From NCBI GenBank assembly GCA_036383895.1, contig DASVNK010000015.1, positions 1-64,000 on the forward strand: DNA of 64,000 nucleotides, read 5' to 3'. This DNA is from DASVNK01 sp036383895. Lineage in GTDB: Bacteria; Verrucomicrobiota; Verrucomicrobiia; Limisphaerales; SXQI01. Positions 9,100 to 18,318 of this stretch are shown here, piece after piece. Positions within the stretch are counted from its first letter, which is position 1, and every line of letters begins with the position of its first letter. The notes beneath the pieces are model-generated. The model searched no databases. It saw nothing but the letters and a program-made list of their open reading frames with translations, and was not told the DNA's origin. The translations under genes were made by a program, and so were the position numbers.

Positions 9100-10517
9100 A
9101 TTCGGTTGGGATAATCGGGGGCGGAATTACCGGACTGACGGCGGCATTTGAGCTGCAGAAAGCTGGCATTCCATTCACCCTCTATGAAGGCTCCGAACGG
9201 GTGGGCGGGCCGATCCGCAGCGTTCGCGAAGGAATGTACCTCGCGGAATGCGGGCCGAATACGATCCTTGAGACATCACCGGCAATTTCCGAGATGATCC
9301 GGGAACTCAGGCTGGAAACACGGCGGATCTATTCCGATCCGGCGGCGCACCATCGTTACGTCGCGCGAGGCGGCCGACCGGTGGCGTTGCCGACATCGGG
9401 ACTGAGTTTCATCCGTACGCCGTTGTTCTCGACGAAAGCGAAACTTCGTCTGGCGCGCGAACCGTTCGTGAGGAGAAGCGATCCCGCTGCCGAGGAGAGC
9501 GTGGCGGAATTTGTGGTGCGCCGCCTGGGGGCCGAGTTCCTTGATTACGCAATCAACCCGATGGTGGGAGGCGTTTACGCGGGAGATCCAGCACAGCTTT
9601 CAGTGAAACATGCGTTTCCGAAACTGCATGTGCTTGAGCAGCGCTATGGATCGCTGATTCGTGGACAGATTTTCGGAGCGCGGGAGCGCAGGCGGAGCGG
9701 CTCCGTTTCAAAACAAAACGCGCCAAAATTTTCGTTCGACGAGGGTTTGGAAGTGTTGACCATTGCACTTTATCGCCGGATGCAGGATTCGATCTGCTTG
9801 TGCCATAAGATTTCTTCGGTGCGCAGAACCGGTCCGGGGTGGACGGTGCGCGCGAATGTGAATGGAAAAGAGGTGAGTGACCAGCACAGTGCGATCGTTC
9901 TCGCGGTCGCTGCGCACGATATCGCGAGGCTTAACATTGAAGGGGTGAACCTCCCGAACCTGGATTCACTGAACGATGTTTATTATCCGCCGGTCGCCAG
10001 TGTGGTGCTTGGGTTTCGTCGCGAGGATGTGGCGCATCCGCTGGATGGTTTTGGGGTGCTGGTGCCGGAAGCGGAACAGATGAGCATCCTGGGGACGATC
10101 TTTTCGTCATCGCTGTTTGCGGGCCGTGCTCCGGAAGGTCACGTGACGCTCACTTCGTACCTGGGCGGGGCGCGCGCACCAGAATTGGCAGATTGTAGTG
10201 AGGCGGCCTTGCTCGACAATACGCTGAGAGATTTGAAACTGCTCTTAGGCGTAAGTGGCGAGCCGACCTTCCGCCACACCTTCGTCTTCAAGAAGGCTAT
10301 TCCGCAGTACAACGTTGGCTTCGGCTGGTTTAAAGATGTGATGGCGCGGATCGAAACTGCCGCGCTCGGCCTTCTCATCGGCGGTCACTGTCGAAATGGA
10401 ATTTCCCTCGGGGACTCAATCTCTGCCGGGCGTGAGCTTGCCGTTCGCGTTCTGGAGCAATTAAGAGGCGCAGAAACATTAAGCAATCAGATGAATGAAT
10501 ATGCAGCCACCGCGTAA
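9096..10517 (+). CDS. hemG: Protoporphyrinogen oxidase (HemY/HemG, FAD-dependent)
   Basis: A 473-residue flavoenzyme oxidising protoporphyrinogen IX to protoporphyrin IX. The N-terminal dinucleotide fold is VGIIGGGITGLTAAFELQ, followed by ERVGGPIRS. The centre has the family motif INPMVGGVYAGDPAQLS. The C-terminal GGHCRNGISLGDSI closes the FAD site. It overlaps hemN by 4 bases and hemH by 23, so it is clearly within the operon. This is the oxygen-dependent HemY type (often annotated hemG), beside an oxygen-independent HemN. Confidence 0.93.
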   Translation: MNSVGIIGGGITGLTAAFELQKAGIPFTLYEGSERVGGPIRSVREGMYLAECGPNTILETSPAISEMIRELRLETRRIYSDPAAHHRYVARGGRPVALPTSGLSFIRTPLFSTKAKLRLAREPFVRRSDPAAEESVAEFVVRRLGAEFLDYAINPMVGGVYAGDPAQLSVKHAFPKLHVLEQRYGSLIRGQIFGARERRRSGSVSKQNAPKFSFDEGLEVLTIALYRRMQDSICLCHKISSVRRTGPGWTVRANVNGKEVSDQHSAIVLAVAAHDIARLNIEGVNLPNLDSLNDVYYPPVASVVLGFRREDVAHPLDGFGVLVPEAEQMSILGTIFSSSLFAGRAPEGHVTLTSYLGGARAPELADCSEAALLDNTLRDLKLLLGVSGEPTFRHTFVFKKAIPQYNVGFGWFKDVMARIETAALGLLIGGHCRNGISLGDSISAGRELAVRVLEQLRGAETLSNQMNEYAATA

Positions 10518-11580
10518 AGCCATGCTGAAAGACGGCGTCTTGTTACTGAACCTCGGTTCTCCCGATTCGCCGGAAGTGCCGGACGTGCGGCGTTATCTGC
10601 GTGAGTTTTTGATGGATGGCCGGGTGTTGGACGCGCCGTGGCCGGTGCGGTTCGCGGTGGTGAACTTCGGCATCCTGCCGAAGCGGCCGATCCAGTCCTC
10701 GGAAGCGTATAAGTCGATCTGGACGGCGGAGGGTTCGCCGCTGATCGTGAGCAGCCGGAGGATTCAGGCGGCGTTGCAGGAGCGGGTCGATATACCGGTG
10801 GAACTCGCGATGCGTTACCAGAATCCGTCCATCGAAGGGGCCATTCGGAACCTGGCAAAGCTCGGCGTGAAAAATCTTTTGGTGATTCCACTTTTTCCGC
10901 ATTACGCGATGTCGAGCTACGAGACGGCGGTGGAACGCGCGCGGGAAGTGGCGCATAAAATCTCGACGGGGATGAAGGTGCAGGTAGTTCCTCCCTATTA
11001 TGATGCGCCTGAATATGTCGGCGCACTCGTCGCGAGCGCGAACCGTTACCTGGAGCAGAACCATGACTACTTGCTCTTCAGTTTTCACGGGCTACCGGAA
11101 CGGCACTTGCGCAAAGCAGACCCAACCAAGTGCCATTGCATGAAGGTTCAGAACTGCTGCGAAATACCGAGTCCGGCGCACGCGACCTGCTACCGGGCGC
11201 AATGCTTCAAAACGGTGCGTGCGTTCGTGCGGGCGAATGCTTTGGCCGAAGGGAGTTATTCGGTGGCGTTTCAATCGCGGTTGGGACGGGAGCCCTGGAT
11301 GCAGCCGTATACCGACAAAGAAATCGAGCGACTGGCGAAAGCGGGGGTGAAGCGGCTGGCAGTGATCTGCCCCGCGTTCGTTTCGGATTGCCTGGAAACT
11401 CTGGAGGAAATAGGGATACGCGGACGCGAAGTATTTCAACACGCCGGCGGAGAGGAACTCACACTGGTTCCCTGCATGAATGATCATCCGGACTGGATCA
11501 ATGCGCTGCAGGGAATGGTTTCCGAATTTCAGAAGGGCGCAAAAGCGATGAGTGAGGATGCAATGCTCCAGACGTGCTGA
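10495..11580 (+). CDS. hemH: Ferrochelatase
   Basis: A 361-residue enzyme inserting Fe(II) into protoporphyrin IX, the last step of protoheme synthesis. Motifs: LLLNLGSPDSPE at the N-terminus, LFSFHGLPERH with the metal-binding His, and a late SDCLETLEEI with the catalytic Glu. Between these lies a Cys-rich insertion (CHC, CC, C..., YRAQC between 11133 and 11204). It resembles that of other bacterial ferrochelatases and might hold a [2Fe-2S] cluster. The start within hemG is supported by family alignment. Confidence 0.95.
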   Translation: MNMQPPRKAMLKDGVLLLNLGSPDSPEVPDVRRYLREFLMDGRVLDAPWPVRFAVVNFGILPKRPIQSSEAYKSIWTAEGSPLIVSSRRIQAALQERVDIPVELAMRYQNPSIEGAIRNLAKLGVKNLLVIPLFPHYAMSSYETAVERAREVAHKISTGMKVQVVPPYYDAPEYVGALVASANRYLEQNHDYLLFSFHGLPERHLRKADPTKCHCMKVQNCCEIPSPAHATCYRAQCFKTVRAFVRANALAEGSYSVAFQSRLGREPWMQPYTDKEIERLAKAGVKRLAVICPAFVSDCLETLEEIGIRGREVFQHAGGEELTLVPCMNDHPDWINALQGMVSEFQKGAKAMSEDAMLQTC

Positions 11581-11591
11581 GCGCGGAGAGG

Positions 11592-12287
11592 TTAACGAGT
11601 GTTCTTAGTGACGCGTTGGTGGGCTCCTTGTGATTCAATCCAGCGCACCGCGTAGCGGATCAGTTCCGGAGCGGTGGGCGTTTTAAGTTTTGCTTTAATG
11701 TTCACACGGTGGACTTCAATGGTCTTCACGCTGACATGCAATTTGTCGGCCATTTCCTTGGTGCTTAATCCCTGGCCGATGAGTTGGAACACTTCGAACT
11801 CGCGATCGGTCAGTTGCTCGACTTCTGCTTTCTCGTTTCTTCCGGAAAAGCCATCGAGAATTTTTGAGGCGATGGCGGGGCTGACAAAAGTGTGTCCGTT
11901 GACGATCTGGCGGACTCCTTCGATGATTCGTTTGCCGCCCTCCTGCTTCATGATGTAACCGCGACCGCCCGCGCGGAGAACGCGCTCGGCGTAAAGTGAT
12001 TCATCATGCATCGATAAGACCAAAACGGCGGTGCCTGGGGAACGAATATGAAGATCCTTGATGAGGTCGAGCCCGTTGCTGGAGCGCAAGGTGATATCGA
12101 CGATGGCAATGTCAGGCTTCAGCTTTTCAGCTTCGTTGAGCGCCGTCGCCGCGTCGTCTGCTTCGCCGACTACTTCGAGGTCGGGTTCGTTGGCGATCAG
12201 CAAACGGAGGCCATCGCGCATCATCGGATGGTCATCGACAATGAGAATGCTTTTCTTTTGGTCAGCTTTGGCGCTCTTACCTCTCAC
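11592..12287 (-). CDS. NarL-family response regulator
   Basis: 231 residues. The receiver starts at about residue 13 (ILIVDDHPMMRDGL) with phospho-acceptor D64 (IVDITLRSSNG). A C-terminal LuxR-type HTH follows (LTDREFEVFQLIGQGLSTKEMADKLHVSVKTIEVHR). It lies 13 bases downstream of the PAS/HisKA_3 kinase on the same strand and is almost certainly its partner. It converges on hemH with an 11-base gap. A role in respiratory or redox control is plausible from the heme and cbb3 neighbours but not shown. Confidence 0.88.
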   Translation of the reverse strand: MRGKSAKADQKKSILIVDDHPMMRDGLRLLIANEPDLEVVGEADDAATALNEAEKLKPDIAIVDITLRSSNGLDLIKDLHIRSPGTAVLVLSMHDESLYAERVLRAGGRGYIMKQEGGKRIIEGVRQIVNGHTFVSPAIASKILDGFSGRNEKAEVEQLTDREFEVFQLIGQGLSTKEMADKLHVSVKTIEVHRVNIKAKLKTPTAPELIRYAVRWIESQGAHQRVTKNTR

Positions 12288-12300
12288 CGGGAGGTATCCT

Positions 12301-13416
12301 CTAACCCTTAACCGGAGCAGTGCAAACTACTTTTGTTCCGTGCCCAGCCGAGCTTTGGACGGTCAGTTTTCCTCCGATCATTCCAGCGCGATAGGCCATG
12401 ATCCGAAGGCCCATCCCGCTTTGTTGATTTGCGCTGGAGAAACCTCGTCCATCATCGCTCACGGTCAGTTGGATGGCCTCGGCGCTCTGCTCGAGTTCGA
12501 CGCGGACGTTGCTGGCAGCGCCGTGCTTCAAAGCATTGCTGAGCGCCTCCTGCGCGATACGGAAGAGGTGGGTGGCGACGACATTGTCGGTCAGTAGCAC
12601 CGAGTTTCGAGCATTGAACGAAACGTTCACATGAAAGATATCCCGCACGCTGAGAGTGAGTTCCTGGAGCGCGGACATCAACCCATTTGCTTCCAGATTT
12701 ACCGGAGAAAGGCCGCGCGCCAAAGATTTGGTCTGGCGGATCGCGTCGCGGACATGTTCGGAGATGCGCGCGGCTTGAGCAGCGGCTTCCGGGGAAACTT
12801 TATCCAGCTTCGAGCCGAGGGCCTGGACCATCAGTTCGATGCCGGTGAGATGCTGGCCGAGGCCGTCGTGAAGATCCTGGCCGATTCCGCGGCGCTCGCG
12901 TTCTGAAATTTCCAGCACCTGTTTTTCGAGTTCGATGTGCTCTTGTTCCTGCTGTTTGCGTTTGGTGATGTCGGTCCGGATCGCAATGTATTGAACCGGT
13001 TTGCCGTGGAGATCGAGGAACGGAAAGATGGTGGTATCGACCCAGTAGATGCTCCCATCCCTGGCGCGGTTGCAGATCTCACCTTTCCAGGTCTGCCCTT
13101 TCAAAATGGTGCCCCAAAGGTCTCGAAAGAAATCTTTGGTGTGGTAACCGGAATTGATAATGCGGTGGTCCTGGCCGATCAGTTCTTCGCGGGCGAATTT
13201 TGAGATTTCGCAGAACTTGTCGTTTACGTACGTAATCAAACCTCGCCTGTCCGTGATGGCGACGATCGAGTGCGCATCGAGTGCCTCCTTGTATTCGGCG
13301 AGCAAATGCAGATCAGCGGCACTGGCTTCGGCCTGCACGGCGGCTCCACGCTCCAACTCGTGGATATGTGCTACGAGTTGCTGGTGGCTCATCTGGTTGA
13401 AGTCGCGTTCGGTCAC
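12301..13416 (-). CDS. PAS sensor histidine kinase, HisKA_3 (NarX/LiaS-type)
   Basis: 371 residues, soluble. An N-terminal helical linker precedes one PAS/PAC domain (about 45-155; VAITDRRGLITYVNDKFCEIS and WKGEICNRARDGSIYW). A coiled coil (about 155-178) then leads to the HisKA_3 motif with H183 (ERRGIGQDLHDGLGQ). The HATPase domain (about 270-370) ends in GRGF and GMGLRIMAYRAGMIGG. Paired with the regulator directly downstream. The PAS sequence gives no clear ligand. Confidence 0.88.
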   Translation of the reverse strand: MTERDFNQMSHQQLVAHIHELERGAAVQAEASAADLHLLAEYKEALDAHSIVAITDRRGLITYVNDKFCEISKFAREELIGQDHRIINSGYHTKDFFRDLWGTILKGQTWKGEICNRARDGSIYWVDTTIFPFLDLHGKPVQYIAIRTDITKRKQQEQEHIELEKQVLEISERERRGIGQDLHDGLGQHLTGIELMVQALGSKLDKVSPEAAAQAARISEHVRDAIRQTKSLARGLSPVNLEANGLMSALQELTLSVRDIFHVNVSFNARNSVLLTDNVVATHLFRIAQEALSNALKHGAASNVRVELEQSAEAIQLTVSDDGRGFSSANQQSGMGLRIMAYRAGMIGGKLTVQSSAGHGTKVVCTAPVKG

Positions 13417-13472
13417 TCGCGGAGAAGCTACCGCGAGTGGCGGCGGATTGAAAACTCAGGAGTTTGGCCCGG

Positions 13473-14354
13473 TCATTGTACCTTCAACCTGGCGCGATAA
13501 TCGGTAGGCGATTCGCCGACCGTTTTTTTAAAGACGCGGTTAAAATGAGTCAGCGATTGAAAGCCGACCTGATAGGCGATTTCGCTAATGCGCAGGTTGG
13601 GGTTGAGTAGTAGATTCTTGGCACTTTCGATGCGCACGCGGCAGACGTACTCTGTGAAGTTCACGCCGGTCCCTTTCTTGAACATTTTGCAGAAATAAAA
13701 GCTGCTCGCATTAACGGCCTTGGCGACCTGGCCGAGCGACAGTTCCTCGGCCTGGTTCTCGATGATATATTGTTTGGCCTTGGTGATCATGGGGGGCTCG
13801 GCGTTCTCCTGTTGCACAACGATTTGGTTGCTTAGGTCGGAGAGGTGGTCCGCAAAGATTTCCAGCAATCGGATAATGGCGTCGTGTTCCCTGCTCGAGA
13901 CGACGCGGGTCTGGAACCAGGCGTCGCGGAGTTGTTGCTCGGGAATTTGAAGGCCCCATTCCTTCGAGAGCAGGGCTACTTTTTCCCACTGCGAGTTGGT
14001 TGGTTTTTTGCGGAAGATCTGGCCGGTATGGAGAAAACCAACCACACGATCGCCGAGCTTCACGGGCACTGCGGTATCGCTCAACCCAGCGGCGCAGTTG
14101 ACGGTTTTCGACCCATCGCGCGCCGTCTCACCGAGGCATTGCTGGACCTGAAGGCAGGCTGCGCAGGCACGGCTCTTCTCAGCCAGCATCGCGCAAAACT
14201 TGTTTTCCTTGCGCTGGCCGTGGTGCGGCAACTGCCAGGATTCCACCGGGCGAAGGCGCAGTGGTAATCCGGTCGCGTCACTAAAGGCGCGTTCGTAGTC
14301 CGCGTAGACTTTGGATTCGATTAGGCGCTCAACGAGGTGGTTTTCGGTTTGCAT
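13473..14354 (-). CDS. AraC-family regulator with PocR sensory domain
   Basis: 293 residues from the chosen ATG (MQTENHLVERLI). The N-terminal PocR domain (about 8-170) has the conserved KFCAMLAEKSRACAACLQVQQCL Cys cluster and NCAAGLSDTAVPV. The C-terminal double HTH of AraC (about 190-290) ends in IAYQVGFQSLTHFNRVFKKTVGESPTDYR. PocR domains are thought to bind small organic ligands, but the ligand here is unknown. Same strand as the two-component pair, 56 bases upstream of the kinase. Two short inverted repeats lie upstream. Confidence 0.85.
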   Translation of the reverse strand: MQTENHLVERLIESKVYADYERAFSDATGLPLRLRPVESWQLPHHGQRKENKFCAMLAEKSRACAACLQVQQCLGETARDGSKTVNCAAGLSDTAVPVKLGDRVVGFLHTGQIFRKKPTNSQWEKVALLSKEWGLQIPEQQLRDAWFQTRVVSSREHDAIIRLLEIFADHLSDLSNQIVVQQENAEPPMITKAKQYIIENQAEELSLGQVAKAVNASSFYFCKMFKKGTGVNFTEYVCRVRIESAKNLLLNPNLRISEIAYQVGFQSLTHFNRVFKKTVGESPTDYRARLKVQ

Positions 14355-14426
14355 AGTTTTTGTTGAACCGATGTTGGTTCGATGAAGACAAATTACGGGG
14401 AGGCGCCGCCCGCGCACAGTTAGGCT

Positions 14427-14480
14427 GAACCTAATAGTGAGGTTCCGTGCCGCACAATGACGGCTAAGGAAAGTCCTTAG
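14427..14480. promoter_or_regulatory. Two short inverted repeats between the AraC-type and radical SAM genes
   Basis: GAACCT (14427-14432) pairs with AGGTTC (14440-14445) around a 7-base loop. CTAAGGA (14464-14470) pairs with TCCTTAG (14474-14480) around a 3-base loop. The second could end radical SAM transcription, though no U-tract follows. The first is 73 bp upstream of the PocR-AraC start and may be an operator. Confidence 0.3.
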
Positions 14481-14514
14481 ACGCGCTCGTTACGTTTGCT
14501 TGGCGACAGATGGT

Positions 14515-15444
14515 TTAGAAGACTTCGGTGCGCAGGCCTGTGATGGTTCGAACGGTGGAGGCGATTTCAGACATGGTGCGCAATGGGAGATGGTCCACCC
14601 GAGCGGTGGCCGTTGGACGGGTGGCAGAATAAATCTGCACGAGTGCGATGTTCGCACCTTGCTTCTTCAGTTCCTGGAGTCTTTGTGCGTAGGCTGTGAT
14701 CTCAGCGGTCGAGGGAGCAACCTGGTCGACCGAGCTGAATAGGCTTTGTATCATGACGGGACGTTTCTTCGCGGTGAGCAGGATGTTCGCGAGGATCTTC
14801 TCAATAGGGACTGAGCTGTGATTCACGGTGTCCATGTACGCTTGCGTTCCCGCATCGAGTTTCACCCACACCTCATCGCGCAAAGTAAGCAACGCAAGCC
14901 CAGCTTGGACCTCCGGGAGATCCAGCCCGGAGCCATTTGTGATGAGGACTATTTTGAAAAACGGAAACTTCGCGCGAGCACGAATATGCACAGCGGTCTC
15001 CACTGCCTCGCGGAACCGCGCGCTGATGGTGGGTTCACCATCTCCGCTCAAGGCGACGTGCCTTAAAACGAGCAGTTCCTCTGGCATTCCGGCGTAGGGG
15101 GCAAGGCGTCTCAAGCTGCCGTTATGAAGGAGTTCGAGAGTCTGCTCCAATTCTCGTGCCGCCACGTCGCAGTCGACCTCGCGGTCCGGGCGCGGAATGC
15201 TGTGATCAACATCGCAGTATAAACAATCGAAGTTGCACACTCCGTCCGGGTTCAAGTTGATGCCAACGGAAAGGCCGCGCGCTCGAGGCGAGATGGTGAG
15301 GTAAACAAAGCGGTTCTCGAGAAAATCCCTGGGCTGAGAGAACGGCGCAGGCGTGATTTTCTTTTTGCCCAGGGAAACGACCTGATCCTGGTCGCGAGTC
15401 CATTGCGGCGCCGCTGGTGGAATCTTCTCAATCTTTAAGCTCAT
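14515..15444 (-). CDS. Radical SAM protein (COG0731-like)
   Basis: 309 residues from the chosen ATG (MSLKIEKIPPA). The SAM cluster motif is CNFDCLYCDVD (CX3CX2C) after GLSVGINLNPDGV. It is followed by VALSGDGEPT and ITNGSGL, the pattern of the Fe-S oxidoreductase group related to wyosine-synthesis TYW1 but without a flavodoxin domain. No peptide- or cofactor-maturation partner lies next to it, so the substrate is unknown. It is divergent from ccoI, with about 170 bases between. Confidence 0.8.
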   Translation of the reverse strand: MSLKIEKIPPAAPQWTRDQDQVVSLGKKKITPAPFSQPRDFLENRFVYLTISPRARGLSVGINLNPDGVCNFDCLYCDVDHSIPRPDREVDCDVAARELEQTLELLHNGSLRRLAPYAGMPEELLVLRHVALSGDGEPTISARFREAVETAVHIRARAKFPFFKIVLITNGSGLDLPEVQAGLALLTLRDEVWVKLDAGTQAYMDTVNHSSVPIEKILANILLTAKKRPVMIQSLFSSVDQVAPSTAEITAYAQRLQELKKQGANIALVQIYSATRPTATARVDHLPLRTMSEIASTVRTITGLRTEVF

Positions 15445-15616
15445 GGGAAGGTCCTCGTGAGATTTAACATGGGTCCAGCTTCGCGCGACAGGTGGTGACC
15501 GGCTCCACGATGATTGCGAATGGCTACGCAAAACTTGCATGGCGAAAACGGGCTGTAGCCAAATTTAGCTAACGAACTGCAAGATGTGGTGAGCACGAAG
15601 CTCCGCAAAAACGACA

Positions 15617-18133
15617 ATGTTCTCGTCGTTAATTGTGACGGAGCTTCAATCCATAAATGATTCCTCGACGAGCGCGGAGAAACCGCCGCGCCACGAGGAC
15701 AAAGCAGCGCAAACGCATTGCTTCCATTGCGGAACGCGTTGCAGTCGAGATTCATTCCGGCGTGAAGGTCGGGTCTTCTGCTGCCAGGGTTGCCTCTCTG
15801 TTTTCGAATTGCTGACAGAAAACGGGCTCACCGACTTCTATACGCTGGATCACCACGCGGGGGTTAAAATCTCCTCTGATTTCGCACCGGAGAAATTCCC
15901 TTACCTCGATGAACCAAGTGTTCGAGAGAAACTTGTCGATTTTTCCGATTCGAAAACCACGCGAGTCACGTTTCGGCTTCCGGCGATTCACTGCATCGCT
16001 TGCGTGTGGCTCCTGGAAAATCTTTTCCGCGTTCGCGAGGGCATTGGACAGACGCAGGTCAATTTTCTGCGCAAGGAAGCGGCGATCAGTTTTGAAACCG
16101 GAAAGGTGAAACTCAGTGAAGTGGTCGCGCTGCTCGGTTCGCTCGGTTACGAGCCAGACCTGAAGTTTGCAGACTTGGATTCCGCGCCTGAAATCGGGCG
16201 ATCTACGGCGCCGCGCAAACTGTGGATGCAGCTTGGGGTCGCTGGATTTGCTTTCGGCAACAACATGCTGTTCAGCATTTCGATTTATCTTGGTCTTGAT
16301 GCTTTCCACGGTCCTTCGGTCCAGCGGTTGGTCGGCTACATCAGCCTGTTGCTCGCGCTCCCGGTGCTATTGTATAGCGCGCAGGATTACTTCCGACTTG
16401 CGTGGACCGGGCTGAAGCATCGATTGCTCACGATCGAAGTTCCCATTGCCGCGGGGATTCTCGTGATCTTCGCCCAGAGCGCGTTTGAAGTAGTTACCGG
16501 CCGTGGCGAAGGATATTTCGATTCATTCGCGGGACTGCTTTTCTTCCTGCTTTGCGGCCGCCTCTTTCAGCAGAAGACCTACAGCCGGCTGGCGTTCGAC
16601 CGTGATTTCAAATCCTTCTTTCCGCTCGCCATTACGCGGCTGGTAGACGGCCGCAAAGAATCTGAATCGCTTTCCCAACTAACCGTCGGTGATCGCCTCC
16701 TGATTCGGAGCGGCGAACTGGTTCCTGCGGATTCCAGGTTGATCTCTGGTCAGGGATTAATCGATTACAGCTTTGTCACGGGAGAGGCAGATCCGATCGT
16801 GAAGGAAGCGGGAGACCACCTCTATGCGGGCGGTCGGCAGATCGGCAGTTCGATTGAAGTGCAAATCACCAAAGCGGTCTCGCAGAGTTATCTTACCTCG
16901 CTTTGGAATCAGGACGCATTCACAAAGCCGACCGATGCCTCCCTGGATACGTTAATCAACCGTTACAGCCAGCGTTTCACAAAAATTATTCTGGCGATTG
17001 CGGTGGTTTCGGCAGTTTTTTGGGCATTCGTTCAACCCTCCCTTTCGCTCAAAGCGCTGACTTCGGTGCTGATTGTTGCTTGCCCGTGCGCGCTCGCCAT
17101 CGCCGCGCCATTCACCATGGGCACGGCTATCCGCGTGCTCGGAAGGAGAAACATCTTTGTAAAAAATGCCGAAGTTCTCGAACGCCTTGCACAGGTTGAC
17201 TCGATCGTCTTCGACAAGACAGGGACTCTTACTGCCGCGGGTGCAGCATCGATTCAATTCGAAGGGCTCGCTTTGTCGATCGACGAACTCCGCTTCGTTC
17301 ATTCGCTCACGCGCCATTCCACCCATCCGTATGCAGTGCGCATTTCAGCAGCCACGTGCACCGAAAACGATTCGCTGGAAGTTCGCTCTTTTCTCGAAAC
17401 TCCAGGCTGCGGGATTGAAGCGAACGTCGGCGGCCGCGAAATCGCGATGGGCTCCGCCGAATGGCTCGCCTCCCGCGTTGAAGGTATTCCGGACGCGCTG
17501 AAATCCGGCAGCGTCGTTCATCTCGTTCTCGACGATGAGTATCGCGGCGCATTTGTCCTGGCGAGCGCGCTGCGCTCGGACGTTCAACAATTGATCGCTC
17601 AGCTTAGCGGCTACGAGCTTTCCCTCCTAAGCGGAGATAACGAGAAGGAGCGTCCTTCATTTGAACGACTCTTTGGTTCCTCCGCCCATTTGAATTTCAA
17701 TCAAAGCCCCGCCACGAAGCTCGAGTACGTTCGTGCTCTGCAGGAGTCCGGCCGCAAGGTCATGATGGTTGGTGACGGGCTGAACGATGCGGGCGCGCTC
17801 AAACAGAGCGACGTCGGCGTGGCGGTCGTGGAGAGCATCGGCGCCTTTTCGCCGGCGAGCGACATCATTGTGTGCGCGTCGGTTGTTCCACATCTCGCCT
17901 CCGTGCTCAAGTTCAGCAAAGGCGCGGTGCGAATCGTTCGCCTGAGTTTTGTCCTGTCTTCGCTCTATAATGTGGTGGGAGTGGCCATCGCGGCTGCTGG
18001 TCTTCTGGCGCCGATCGTTTGCGCCATTCTCATGCCACTGAGTTCGATTTCAGTAGTCGCTTTCGCTTGTCTCACCACCGCGTGGTGGGGGCGTCGTTCG
18101 GGCATCGCAAACGCAGACCCAATCGCCACATGA
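15617..18133 (+). CDS. ccoI: Copper-translocating P1B-type ATPase CcoI (FixI)
   Basis: 838 residues. A Cys-rich N-terminal zinc-finger-like segment (about 35-65; CFHCGTRC and CCQGC) is followed by an HMA-like domain with CIAC, about six to eight membrane helices, the CPC metal-translocation motif (C489-P490-C491), the phosphorylated D533 in DKTGTLT and the hinge GDGLNDAGAL. CcoI delivers copper for the CuB site of cbb3 oxidase. Its stop overlaps the ccoS start (ATGA), so the operon begins here. The first Met (15617) is used; a start up to about 10 codons later cannot be excluded. Confidence 0.93.
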   Translation: MFSSLIVTELQSINDSSTSAEKPPRHEDKAAQTHCFHCGTRCSRDSFRREGRVFCCQGCLSVFELLTENGLTDFYTLDHHAGVKISSDFAPEKFPYLDEPSVREKLVDFSDSKTTRVTFRLPAIHCIACVWLLENLFRVREGIGQTQVNFLRKEAAISFETGKVKLSEVVALLGSLGYEPDLKFADLDSAPEIGRSTAPRKLWMQLGVAGFAFGNNMLFSISIYLGLDAFHGPSVQRLVGYISLLLALPVLLYSAQDYFRLAWTGLKHRLLTIEVPIAAGILVIFAQSAFEVVTGRGEGYFDSFAGLLFFLLCGRLFQQKTYSRLAFDRDFKSFFPLAITRLVDGRKESESLSQLTVGDRLLIRSGELVPADSRLISGQGLIDYSFVTGEADPIVKEAGDHLYAGGRQIGSSIEVQITKAVSQSYLTSLWNQDAFTKPTDASLDTLINRYSQRFTKIILAIAVVSAVFWAFVQPSLSLKALTSVLIVACPCALAIAAPFTMGTAIRVLGRRNIFVKNAEVLERLAQVDSIVFDKTGTLTAAGAASIQFEGLALSIDELRFVHSLTRHSTHPYAVRISAATCTENDSLEVRSFLETPGCGIEANVGGREIAMGSAEWLASRVEGIPDALKSGSVVHLVLDDEYRGAFVLASALRSDVQQLIAQLSGYELSLLSGDNEKERPSFERLFGSSAHLNFNQSPATKLEYVRALQESGRKVMMVGDGLNDAGALKQSDVGVAVVESIGAFSPASDIIVCASVVPHLASVLKFSKGAVRIVRLSFVLSSLYNVVGVAIAAAGLLAPIVCAILMPLSSISVVAFACLTTAWWGRRSGIANADPIAT

Positions 18134-18318
18134 GCGTCATCCTTTTGTTAATTCCACTGAGCGTGCTGTTCGCGGCAATGTTCCTCGCCGCTTTCATCTG
18201 GGCGGTTCGCTCCGGCCAATTCGAGGACACCTGCACTCCCTCGATGCGCCTCCTGACGGACGATCGCCAGCCGAAAGAGAATTCCAAATCACCCACTTTT
18301 AAGAAGCACTCAAAATGA
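18130..18318 (+). CDS. ccoS: cbb3-type oxidase assembly protein CcoS
   Basis: 62 residues: one N-terminal transmembrane helix (MSVILLLIPLSVLFAAMFL) followed by FIWAVRSGQFEDTCTP, the conserved CcoS segment. CcoS is needed for cofactor insertion into cbb3 oxidase. It overlaps ccoI upstream and ccoNO downstream by 4 bases each. Confidence 0.92.
   Translation: MSVILLLIPLSVLFAAMFLAAFIWAVRSGQFEDTCTPSMRLLTDDRQPKENSKSPTFKKHSK

Noticed and set aside
15541..15616. FNR-type site upstream of ccoI
   Set aside because: No TTGAT-N4-ATCAA-like sequence is present in this short region.
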